Position numbers and translations under genes: made by a program. Below are positions 19,801 through 32,500 of a DNA stretch of 64,000 nucleotides, piece after piece. Below the pieces are notes generated by a model that was not told the origin of the DNA, searched no databases, and was given only the letters and a program-made list of their open reading frames with translations. Within the stretch, counting starts at the first letter, position 1. Each line of letters begins with the position of its first letter. This stretch comes from Xiphophorus maculatus (Eukaryota > Chordata > Actinopteri > Cyprinodontiformes > Poeciliidae): assembly GCF_002775205.1 (NCBI RefSeq), contig NC_036448.1, forward strand, positions 2,339,498 through 2,403,497, in the 5' to 3' direction.

Positions 19801-22800
19801 CTTTCATCAGCACACACTCACTGTTTTAATGTGCTTTATCCTTCCCTGTCAGACTCATATTTTTCTTTCTTTTTCTTAGATAAACTGTTTGGGAAACGAC
19901 TTCTGCTGGCCAGACATTACATCAACTCTCGCAAGTCTTGGTTAAAGATGGTTCCCACACAAAACTGTGACATCCTGATGACTTTTCCAGGTAGACGCTC
20001 TACTCTGACATGTCCTCCATGTTTGTCCTGCGGTGAGGAGAGAAGGCGCTGGGAGCCAGTCAGAGATTTACAGTGAAGTGCTTTGGGGGATATTAAAAGC
20101 TGTCGATTAACAACACTTGTTCTTTCTGCTGTTTCCTTTTAATGGAAGGGCCAGCAATGCGAACTTGAAGCATTTCATTAAGCAACCATACACACATGCA
20201 GTGTGAAGGAGCACATCCTGTTATATGTGTGGTGTTTAAACAGCACGCTGTTTACTTATGGGCAGATAAGTGGCTTAAGTCAACATTTATTATTTCTGTC
20301 TGAATACACAATTGCCACAGTTGTCTCAGGCACCGTTTTTAAAAGGACATTGTGTAAAATAGTTTCTTGTTTTTATTTTCTATGAAAGATGAGGAAATAA
20401 TAGAACTCAGCTTGACTGACCTTTAACCTCCAGTACCACCTATCACCAGTGAGCATAATATTGCTCTTAAAAATGGCTTCTAATCAACCTTACTGTGTAT
20501 GCACTGATTAGAGATTACCACGGACTGTTTTCTTCACACACACATACAACCTGTAAATTTTATCTGCCATTATTTATCTATAATCTATTCCCTAACATTC
20601 TTATATATTCTGTATAATCTGTGCATGTAGCTCCCATATTTATATTTATACACAATATCTATATCTCTTGCTATAACCCCTTACAGTCCATACATACATA
20701 GTCTTGTACATCTGTAAATAAATATTATATCTCGTAGAGCACTTCTGGATAGATGCGAACTACATCTCGTTGCTCGTACTTGTGACAGTGCAATGACAAT
20801 AAAGTTGAATTCTATTCTATTCTATTCTTTCTGGATCAATTGAACAGAATACTGTCTCAAAAATAAAATACTTATATCAAAATAAATCAATTACAGAAAG
20901 ATCCCAAATTTACAGGACTATCAGGTTACAGTTGGAAATGCACATAAAAACCAAAATGAGTCACAATATGTCTGAATTATTCCTTTATAAGAGAGATTCT
21001 AGCTCATTTTGTTCCTTTTTCACAAGTCTCTGTTATAAGTTTTTTTTTTTTGTTTCGTACCTGCCAGTCGTGTGCAACAGTGCCGGCCCCAGAAAACTTT
21101 CATAAGGGTGGCCAGAGTAGACCAGTAAAAATGTTAGAGCGGGACCAAGATTAAATGGCAATATATATATATATCACTATATAAAATTATTCAATAATGG
21201 TAATTTGAACTGGTGTAGATGTAATTCAGATCTCAGTCTATGTAGTATCATAGACTGATATTACAGTCTATGATTACAGCATTTCACTGACTGACATTCA
21301 GGGCACAACCAGTTCAAGCTGAACAGAAAGATAGAGGCAGTCCTAGTCTGTTTGGCGCCCTGGGCTCATGCCGCCTCCGCAAGATGGCACCCTGGACAAC
21401 TGCCCAGGGCGCTCATATCAGAAACCGCCAATGGCCACAACACATTGGCTACTTGAGTAATGACGTACACGGCAGACTCGTGCCCAGCAGTAGAAGGCTG
21501 TGCTAGGTGGTTGGCCTAGGTTACGCTAAGCTCCAATGCGGTAAGTTTTAGCCAAAAATGGAATGACCATTTTTGTAATGCAAATGTGACTGAATGAGCT
21601 TCCGCAAGCAAAGAGAAAGCAGACAAAATATTGATAAGAGAGGAAAGATTAATTTGGTGGTATAGACGTAGTTCAGATCTCTAAGATCTGATAAACTTCA
21701 GGTTTCAGCGTGCTGCACAATGTGCCGGAGAGTCGTGCCAACTAGCAGCAGGAAAACATCAATTTGTTCCACCATGTGAAGCATTTCCTGTTGATAGAAT
21801 ATTCTGGGAGTCAGAAGATGAACCACAATGACGTATAAGCCAACATGTCCCTAAAGCTTCACCCCAGACCCAGACATGTCAAAAGAAAAGCCCATGCTAA
21901 AGGCATGATGTTGTTTACTATGGTGGAAATAAGGGGCTTCAGGAAAATGATGTCAGTCATTGACCACAGATACAAAATCCCTGCCGGTAAGATTTTTCAC
22001 ATACAGCCATACCTGCACTTTATGGTGAAGTTAGAGAAAGGGTGGAGGAGCAACTGAAGTCAGTGTCAATGTTTGTGACCACAACTCAACAACCCAGGAT
22101 CTTAACATATCTGACAGTTGACCATATCGTCCAGTCCATGTGTTATGTCACAGTGTATTACCATGAGCAGGGTCAAATTTGTTAGTGCACACCTACCTGT
22201 ACAGTGATGCTTCAGGAGGTTATTCTGTGGAAGAGAACTTTTACTCATTAAATGATTTCAAGAGTAAGAGATTTTTGAGTATTGCTAACGCTGTTGCTGA
22301 GTTTGCCACAGTAGGGATTCGATCAGAAATCATGCAGTGCACAAGTAGTATTTTATCTGTCTACCGTTATGCATTCTGGGTACAGAATAAATGTAATTTG
22401 AGACGAAATAAACTTCTGCATAAGTAGTCTTTCCCCCTCCCAGCCTCACAATAAGAGCATGTATAAACATCTGACTACTTGAAGAATTCTTAACAGTCGC
22501 TAATCAAAGCTTCAACACAAATTTTAAACTTTATTCAGTTAAATGTTTACAAAACCACAAATTAAATTAGCACTTTTGTATTTATCTGGAAAAATTAATT
22601 TACAGGAAGCATTTTACAAATTAGCAAAAACGCTAAAGGCAGTAAATGACAAATTAGCTCTGCTATTAGCGCATTAGCAGAATAGCGGAAGTGGATCCAC
22701 CACTGAGATTCCACGCAAGAAGAATTGGGCTAAAAACACAACTAGAGCTGAAATTATTAATTGGAATAATTGTCAGAAATTAATTATTGAAATTGTGAAG

Positions 22801-25800
22801 TTAATTTGTTAAATGATTAATCTTTAACTTGAGTAAACAAACTCAAAAAAGGTCATTTGCTGACAGAAGAACACTCTCAGAGCAGTAAGTGAGTCAAAAC
22901 TGTGTAAAAAAATACATTTTCCAATTAAGATCTTCGTTTTTAAATATTCTTTACCCAGAACTCTTCAAGTGGCATAGTTTTAGCTTCACCTGCATTCAGA
23001 CTCTGTAAAAAAAATCCTATTAAGCACCATATGCAAACCAATTATTAATTGGTTTATCCAAAAGATATTCAACAAATTACCAATACACTGCAATAACTGA
23101 TCACACAAAGGATGTGATTTTTAGTTTCAGATCAGCTGATCAACAACTGGTCTAGTCAAGCATCTCTAGAATAGACACAGAAACTTCTACTTTACCACAT
23201 CTGCTTCTGTTTTTGGACAGTAGATAGTTGAAAATATTCTGATGAACTTCAAATGGATGTATTTCTAATTTCCCCAGATACAATAGATGACCACTCTCTG
23301 CTGTGGCTTCTGAATCAAATTCGTGTTGGAATCCCACAGGTCAGCATCCAGGTCCGGCAACATAAACACACCCAGACCCACGCCTTCTTCATCACAACAA
23401 CATTTGAAAAGTAAGACTCAACCTCTTTCACAGGTACAAGAAACTATAGCCTTTTATTTCAGACAGAAATGAAATCTTGCTGTTTTTCCCCCCCAACAGC
23501 CTGCTGCGAGGAGCCGAGCAGATGGGCATGTACAAGACTGTGAAGCCACAGTTTGGTGGTGGCATGCGCCGCTTCTCCTGTGAAGAGGACAACATATATG
23601 AGAACATAGAAAGCGAGCTTTGCTTTTTCACTTCGCAGGTTAGAAGTCAGATTCTTGTTTTCTGTGTCATCTGGTAGTGTTGGAATGTCACTCAGGTCCC
23701 TGTTAAAAAAAACAAAAAATGGATGTACAAATGTACATGTTATTTTATTAAATTCAATAAAACCATGTGTGCCTGTTGTGCTTAGGAACGCCAGAGCATC
23801 ATTAAGTATTGGCTGGATAACCTGCGTGCCAAACACGGGGAAATGCTCCACAACATCCACTTCTTGGAGGGGCAGCCAATAAGTGAGATGCTTTTTATCA
23901 TCCACATTTCCCAGGCTGTTCTGCATCTTCTCATTTCTTTATTTTGGTTTTATCCCTTAATGCAGGGGTTAATGTTCAAAGTGTGGCCTGGGGGCCCATG
24001 TTTGCAGCAGCTAAGCTAATTTTGTGTGGTTCGTGGCTGCAAGCAGTGTATATGTTTTTATGATGTTAAGCACTTTGAACTGCCTTGTTGCTGAAATGTG
24101 CTATTCAAATAAAATTTGATTGATGCACCCAGGACAGGCAAATGATCCAAATGAAAACTTTTTTTTTTCAATTAAAAAAGTAATTTTTTTACAACTGAAA
24201 TTTTCTAAAAATGGAAATATCAAGCAGTTTTCAAAGAAAATCCCAAATCATATTCTTGTTGTTGAAAATAGACAATAAATTGAGTTATTATATTACAACT
24301 GTACAACTTTAATAAGTACAAAACGTTTTTGTCAGTGATTTATATATCCCTTCCTGTCAAAAATTACTACTTTTTGTTTCACTAAAATATCCCCTTTATT
24401 TCAGTTTATTGCTGAGCAGGTAAAAATTTTATGCTCAAATCTATGTTTTTTCCTTATCATATTTATGTGGCACTTTTAACTTGGTGATTTTGGACCAGGA
24501 GCTACAAAAGTTCAGCAAAAAGATGCAACATTGTTAGTCTGCTATAATTTCAGTACCTTTCAAAAGTTTACATACCCCAAAGCTTTTCACATCTTGTCAC
24601 AATGTAACCCAAAAACTTTGATTTATTTCGCTACAATTTTATGTGACAGAAGAACTGACGCATCGAACTGGGAACTCTGGTTTTAGCCCTTGTCTGTACT
24701 TTTAGTTCCAGAACTAATCGCTCGGGGAGTGATCCATCAGATGTTTCCTCTTCATGAACAAAGAATACTCAACCAGCTGATGACTTCGTGGGTCCAGGCT
24801 GTGTGTGAAAGGCAGCCCCTCGGTAAGAAATACTAGAGGATGACACGCCAGAACAATGGAATGCATCATACTGAATAGATTTCTTGAAATCGTGGTCCAC
24901 TTCTGCTAACACAAGGATGGAGCTGTTTAAAGCAAGCTGAATATCCTCAGTGATGTCTAATAAATCATTTCCAGATGACATTTGTGACTACTTTGGAGTG
25001 AAGATCGGCATGTACTTTGCTTGGCTGGGTTTCTACACCAACTCCATGCTCTACCCTGCCGTCATTGGCTTTCTGCTGTGGATACTAGCAGAAGATGACC
25101 AGGTATCCCAAACCTTAAACAGAGAGCTTTTGTATTTCAATTAATGGTGTAAAACTATGGAACAAGTTAAATGAAAAGTCAAAAGAAAGTAAAAATGTAA
25201 TACAATTTAAACAGAAAAATAAGGAGGTCATTTTAACTAGTTATAGAAATATGGATGAGACATAGCACAAATCAGTATATGTAAACTGATGCTAATGCAT
25301 ATGAGTTAACGTCATAAGTTTATTTAAGAGAATAAATACTTAAATTTAAGGTCAAACTAACTGTTATCTGCAGTTGGTCTGACCTTATTGATTGATTTAT
25401 GTGTTGGGATAATAATAATCACTGCATTATTATTTTGTTATACTTATCTTATATTCAGCTTTTATTCCTATGTGCTCATATATTTATTTTACTTATTCTA
25501 TTCATCATATTGTATTAAATGCTATCATTTTTCATTTATTGATTATATTGTTTTTGATTTATAGTTATATTCTTGTTGTTTATTCCACCTTATGTCTCCC
25601 TTTGACCTTATACTTCCAGAATATTGTTTGGTAACATATTGATGGTTGAAGTGAAACATGTACATTGCAGCATTTATAGTAAGTAGAAACATTAAGTTCA
25701 TAAGTTAATTTCCTGTATTAGATGAGGAGCATCTGCAAAGATAAGGAACCGACAGTTCTAGGTGTTTTCTCAGGGTTGAAAACAGCCACCTTACATCTGT

Positions 25801-26549
25801 GCAAAGAGGGTAGACGAGTGAATAGCAAGGTCATTTCCTTTATTAACTAGAGGTCCGATCACCTACACTCTGTATCTTGTGTTTGCATGACCAAAGACTG
25901 GGCATGCAAAGAACATTTTAGCCAGTTTTACTGTAATACATATACTTCTTAAAAAGGCAGCACAGTTTATGAACAGAAATCCATGTTTTTAGTATTTTCT
26001 CTTGTGTGCTGTAGAGTCATCCTCAGATTTTATATTTTCACAGAGAAAAGTTTCAAAAAGTACACATTGAACAAAGAAGGGGAACATCTTGGGTTGGAAT
26101 ATAACTACAAAGCAAAAGTACTAAAGAAAACTGATTGATCCTCCTCACAGCTTTACAATTAAAGTGGCGTAAAGTGACTGACTCAACCTTTTGTCCCCAC
26201 ACAGACCAGCCAGGATATCTGCTGTGTAGTTTTTGCTCTCTTCAATGTCATCTGGGCAACTTTGTTTCTGGAGCGCTGGAAGCGGCGAGAAGCGGAGCTG
26301 GCCTACAGGTGGGGCACCCTGGACACCCCCGTCGAGTCCTTGGAGGAGCCCAGGCCCCAGTTCAGGGTGAGAACTCTTCACAATAAAAGCACAGGCTTCC
26401 TGTAATAATGACCCTGAAAGCTTCTCATGTCTTGGTGATGCTTCCTCTGACAGTCTTCCTCCCAACACAAGGTTAGCCTACAATAGCAGGAAATGGGATT
26501 GGCGGGTCCATGTGCTCTGAGAGCAGCAGAAGAGGCGGGGTCAGTGTGT

Positions 26550-26580
<31 letters not shown>

Positions 26581-29500
26581 GGGGGGGGTTGTTGTTAGGT
26601 TGCATGCCCCCACAGAAAGAAGTTGTGATGGGTAAAGAGGCACACTGGTCACAGGGGGGCAGAGCCTGGCTAGCTCAGTCAGTAGAGCATGAGACTCTTA
26701 ATCTCAGGGTGGTGGGTTAGAGCCCCACTTTGGGTGCTTGCTTTTGTAAACATTCTCTCTGACACTGATTAATTATTGATTAATATTAATTCAATTCCAA
26801 AGTATTTTATTGCTCCCAAAGGGAAATTAAATGTTGGTGTAGATCAGTGGTTCTCAAATGGGGGTACGTGTACCCCTGGGGGTACGTGGAGGTACTGCAG
26901 GGGGTACGTGAAGCTTTTCAAAATATCTTTAAAAAATCAGTAGGCTCCTCATAATAAGTCTTGGGAAAAATTATTTTGTGAAAAGTTCGATAAAATATAA
27001 ATGTGTGTTCATGTACTGAATTTTATATTCAGTATTTAGTTTCAATATCCTTTAAAATAAAACGGTTTGACTGGTTTTATACCTTTCTGGTGGTCACCGT
27101 CTTCTGTTTTCTTTTTTGTTTAACCATGCAATGTTTGCAATATGGATGTATTTGTCAGGTTCACTGATATAAGTTGTTTGGCTTTAATAAATCAGACAGT
27201 GATTTTACAGCACTGTACCCCTTTTTAATTAGTTTTGCCCGTGTCAGGGGGTACTTGACTAAAAATACATTTTTAAGGGGGTACATCACTGAAAAAAGTT
27301 TGAGAACCACTGCTCTAGAGCAACGCATGGAAGGAGCAGAGAGTAGAAACGGTAGAAAGGTACTCAACTTTTTCTACTACTTTTACACGACTTCACAGGC
27401 CCTCGCATACAGGTGCTGGTGCGAGGGCTTTCACAGGCCAGGGCCTTCACATGCCTTCGCATCCAGGTGGCGGTGCGAGGGCCTTCACAGGCCAGGTCCT
27501 TGAAGGATCCCTGGCCTTCACAGGCCCTCGCGCCCACGTGGCGGTGCAAGGGCCTTCACAGGCCAGGTCCATGAAGGATCCCTGGCCTTCACAGTCCCCT
27601 CGCGTCCACGTGGCGGTGCGAGGGCCTTCACAGGTCAGGTCATTCAAGGATCCCTGGCCTTCACAGGCCCTCGCGTCCACGTTCGGTGCGAGGGCCTTCA
27701 CAGGTCAGGTCATTCAAGGATCCCTGGCCTTCACAGGCCCTCGCGTCCACGTTCGGTGCGAGGGCCTTCACAGGCCAGGTCCATGAAGGATCCCTGGCCT
27801 TCACAGGCCCTCGCGTCCACGTTCGGTGCGAGGGCCTTCACAGGCCAGGTCCTTGAAGGATCCCAGGCCTTCACAGGCCCTCGCGTCCACGTTCGGTGCG
27901 AGGGCCTTCACAGGCCTTCACATTACCACGTGGTCGTCTTATTCAAGCACTTCTGAAGGAACAGCCTGCGATGTCATCGATGACATCACGTTCGTTTTGT
28001 CGGTCTGATGTCATCAGTGACAGTCAGGGACGGACGTGATGTCATCGATGACATCGCAGGCTGTTACCTCAGAAAAAATGTTTTTTATACCTCTGTTACA
28101 TGTCTCAGCTGTATTGAAACAGTTGTAACAATTGATGTTTGTTTTGTTTTGTCTCTTCTTCTCCTTTCTTCCGAGTGGGAAGCCTGTAAACAAGAACAGC
28201 TTTAGCGAACGAAGAACGACCGCCGTTTTCTTCCCCAAACTCTGTCTGTTTTATTACAAATTGTCAAAATCATGAAATCATGCAATCATACATTGAACAT
28301 TCCTTTGTGCATTCATGTCCATGTGTCCTTCCGTTGCTCCAAAACAACCATATTCCATCTACTTCAATAAACAACATCAGCCCCTACCAGCTGTGACAGC
28401 ATCCAAGGGCCAAATCAAAACAATTCAACAATCGATTTAAATCTTACAGATTTACATAAAAAGAAAACTATTCCTCAAGTTCAGTGAAATTGTAAGGCTA
28501 CTAATTTCTTTGAATTGTAATAACTCTGAAAAATGTAATCATATTATTAGTTCTATAATTTAATATGGGCATATTTAGAGGACTAGATCTAGCTTAAGCT
28601 AGTACAGTAGAATCAATTACTGGGTAGTAGGGGAAAAGTGGTAACGTCTATAATAAATGTTTGAAACTGATGAGAACTGATTTCCGGTACATGTAACAGA
28701 GTAACTTTAACACTTCCTATCAAAAGATAACACAACCCGTCAGGATACCACCGTAACCTTAATAAGGTTGGGTCGGAGAGTGTATCGAAGTTTAGATACA
28801 TGTAGCAAACTTCTATAACGGCTGTTTTACGACCGTTATAGCTACAAACCGTAATTATGAAACAAAATCACTCTTTTTCCCTCGAACGTCTAAACACGTC
28901 TAGCAAGTAATTACGAAATCAGCACCGAATGAACTTGTAAATTTACATTTTAGCGGGGACAGTTTCCACCAGCTTCACACTGCTAACCTGTAAACAAGAA
29001 CAGCTTTAGCGAACGAAGAACGACCGCCATCTTTTTCCCCAAACTCTGTCTGAGGCGCAAGGGGGAAAGGGGCGGGGCTCCTCACTCTAGGTCTCCTGGT
29101 GAAACGCTGTCTATAATTTGGCTCTAACAAAACTGGAAACATCAGTATGAGACCTGAAAGAGCGTAGGGACACCCTAGATCAGTGGTTCTCAAATGGGGG
29201 TACGTGGAGGTACTGCAGGGGGTACGTGAAGCTTTTCAAAATATCTTTAAAAAATCAGTAGGCTCCTCATAATAAGTCTTAGGAAAAATTATTTTGTGAA
29301 AAGGTCGATAAAATATAAATGTGTGTTCATGCACTGAATTTTATATTCAGTATTTAGTTTCAATATCCTTTAAAATAAAACGGTTTGACTGGTTTTATAC
29401 TTTCCTGGTGGTCATCGTCTTCTGTTTTTCTTTTTTGTTTAACCATGCAATGTTTGCAATATGGATGTATTTGTCAGGTTCACTGATATAAGTTGTTTGG

Positions 29501-32500
29501 CTTTAATAAATCAGACAGTGATTTTACAGCACTGTACCCCTTTTTAATTCCAAAAATGTTTTGCCCGTGTCAGGGGGTACTTGACTAAAAATATATTTTT
29601 AAGGGGGTACATCACTGAAAAAAGTTTGAGAACCACTGGTGTAGATAATGATGGCTGTTGGCAGGAAACAGCTCCTGTAGTGGTCTATATTAAAGCAAAT
29701 TTGAAAAAGCCTCTGACTAAAGACACTGTTTTTCTTAGACAGTCTCATGGTCAGGGTTGTTCATAATGTTTTTTTGTAAAATCCTGCTGAGCAGGATTTG
29801 CATCATCACGGCCAGAGGTTCCACAGTCTTTCCCAACAATCTCATTTCTAATGTGTGCCTGCAGGGTGTGAAGCGGTGCAGTCCCATAACGGGCTGTGAG
29901 GAGTTCTACTACCCCGCCTGGAAGAGAGCCATGTTCAGATGGCTGGTCAGCCTGCCGGTCTGCCTGCTCTGCCTCTGCTTCGTCTTTCTCGCCATGCTCC
30001 TCTGTCTTCAGCTGCAGGTCTCTGTAGGACAGCGCTGTCCACCATGCTAATCAAAACAGCTAATAATGACACAGCTCCACAGCCAAACATAAAGAATCCA
30101 ATATTGCAATAGTATTAAATTTTCAAACAGGTAAAATATACACATTTTATATATATAGTTCTAGTTTTATGACACACATAGCATCATCTAGCCCTTTGAG
30201 ATCTCAAGATGTAACAGCCACTATAAATAAAATGTATTATCTGTCACATTTACACATGCATTTCATCAAGAAATGTATGAATATTTTGTCTTTCCTTTGT
30301 TCTTTTTACATTTCCTCACCTCCTCGTTTTAATTTAAAACATTTCTGCCTCGTTATGCAAATGAGGAGGGCGGTGTCTTAAAACTTCAACTCCTGTCTAT
30401 TGGCTGGTCATGCATTTCTTGATGAAAATGCATGTGTAAGGAAAAGGAAAAACAAAATCTATTACTTTCTGCTTTTTATTTTTAATTATGTCAGTTTTGG
30501 TCCTCCATAGTTTTCATGTCATGACTGGTGAATAACAGCTATGAGACTGTTATTAGTTCTGATTCCATAATAATATTCTTCACTTTGCAGGAAGTGGTGA
30601 TGGAGATTCAGGAGCTGCCTAGTATCACAAGATTCATCCCTAAGATACTTCTGGCCATCACTGTAACTGTATGTGACGAGGTGTATAAGAAGATTGCCTA
30701 CTGGCTTAATGACATGGGTAAGAATCATTTTGTCAAATGACAGAAATCTGTTTGTGTGAATAATAGCCGAGTTCTTTAATAAGAAAGGGAAAGGATGGTG
30801 ACTGACTCTCCATTTCTCCAGCAGAAATAGAAGTAGGAAACAGAATCTCTCTAATTCTTCATGCTTGTTTGTTCTTCCAGAGAACTACAGATTTCAGAGT
30901 GCCTACGAGAACAATTTGATCATCAAGATGGTTTTTGTAAGTTATCCTGTTTTGTTTTGTGGTTTGTTTTTCAGGATAGTTTGGTTTTCTATTTCTTCTT
31001 ATGTCTTCTTGTTCTTCACAGTTTGAATTCATCAATTCTTACCTCAGTCTTTTCTACATTGGATTCTATCTCAAGGACATGGAGCGACTGAAGGAGGTAA
31101 GAACTTTGAAGAAAATTTGAAATTTGAAATCAGTCATACAAAAAAACAATTCAGTAGTTGCTATTTGTTTTGGAATATGAGTCAGTTTTGAGCTTTGGCA
31201 AAACTTTGCCAGCCCTGTAGACTCATTCAATTCAGTTCCGTTTATTTACATAGCGCCAGTTCACAACATATGTCCTCTCCAGGGACTTTACAAAATTGAA
31301 ATTGCAATTAAAAGCAGACTCTGCAACTTCCATCAGTGTCAAAACCCTCTGACTTCAACAGAACTGCTACTGAGCATGTCTTTCTTCTCAGCTTTTTCAA
31401 TGCTTTTGTTTTGAAAATCTGATGACAATTCTTGAATTTTGACATTAAAAATGTGTATGAACTCTGGTGGTAATATTAAATAACATATTAACAAAAACAG
31501 AATCTTATGACCCAGAGAGAATCCATGCATACACAGGGAGAACATACAGAAAGATCACAGGTTGGGATTTGTTGGGATTTTGCTGCAAGTTAATAGTGCT
31601 GCCAACTGTGCAGCCCTGACATTAAATTGATTCTTGAAAAACATAATATTGTCACATTCCTAAAATAATGGCCTGAGTATTGGTGTTTTTTTTTTCCAAA
31701 AGTAATTTTGGGGAGGGTGGGGGGAAGCAAAAAACAGCAACCAGCTCTTTATTGCCAAAAGATGAATTAGGCAAAAAAAAAAATACACTTTTGGCAAAAA
31801 ATATGACTGAAGTCATTATTTTAGGAAGGTGATGATATTCAGACTGACAGAAGCAAGGCTGCCTTGTAGTCAGAGCCATGGTGCCATCTGACCACCAAAC
31901 TCCTACCTTCAGAACCACCATAACACCAAGACTGATTCATATAATATTATTATATTTAAATAATAATAATAATAACTTATTTTGGATTATTTTGGCCAAC
32001 AGTACTTTGTAGCTTTACAGCTTTGTAAACAATCACCATTTGGATAATAGCGTCTTTCAAATGTATGAACACAAACATATGAACAGATATGAACATTCTT
32101 CTAAATATAATAAAAACATGAAGTTGATGGTAAAACCAGGTTGTAACGTCTCCACACTTTGAATCTTTTACTTTCAATTTGTAAATTGCATCCTACCTCT
32201 GACCAAGTGTAAGAACAAAACATGCGACTCTATCTATAGCAGCTGTATCAAGGAAACCACGCAGCTTCCTGTGTGTCTGACTGCACAACCACACAACATC
32301 TAGATATTTCTGCACTGATAGCACACAACACAAAAACAGAAAAGTCTAGTTAAAGTTTCTGCTGTTGGTAGTCATGCAAATAAACAGTACAAAGACAAAT
32401 GGTAAAATGGACTGAACTTATACCACTCAAAGCACTTTACACTTCAGACACACGCACCATGTCATTTTATGTCATTTCATTTTCATAATGATTAATTCCA

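Larger units (their letters stand above)
26845..29638. mobile_element. Composite hAT-like transposon in ano8 intron 8
   Basis: Two near-identical elements (26845-27312 and 29181-29638) in the same orientation bracket about 1.87 kb. The outer flanks are the same 8 bp, GTGTAGAT, at 26837-26844 and 29639-29646. This fits the hAT target-site length and the preference for a central TAGA-type core. The inner flanks differ (CTCTAGAG at 27313-27320, CCCTAGAT at 29173-29180) but have the same TAGA core, as remnants of earlier separate insertions would. The cargo has a palindromic minisatellite, a 31-bp inverted repeat and promoter-like duplicated DNA. No transposase ORF is present, so mobilisation would be in trans. 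Confidence 0.65.

Noticed and set aside
27375-27925. CRISPR-like array of regular repeats
   Set aside because: Units are contiguous tandem copies without unique spacers, in a vertebrate intron.
27364-28008. Several overlapping frames with repeated GPRVHVRCEGLHRPG-like peptides
   Set aside because: They come from the palindromic minisatellite read in both directions; no start context or splice sites support coding.
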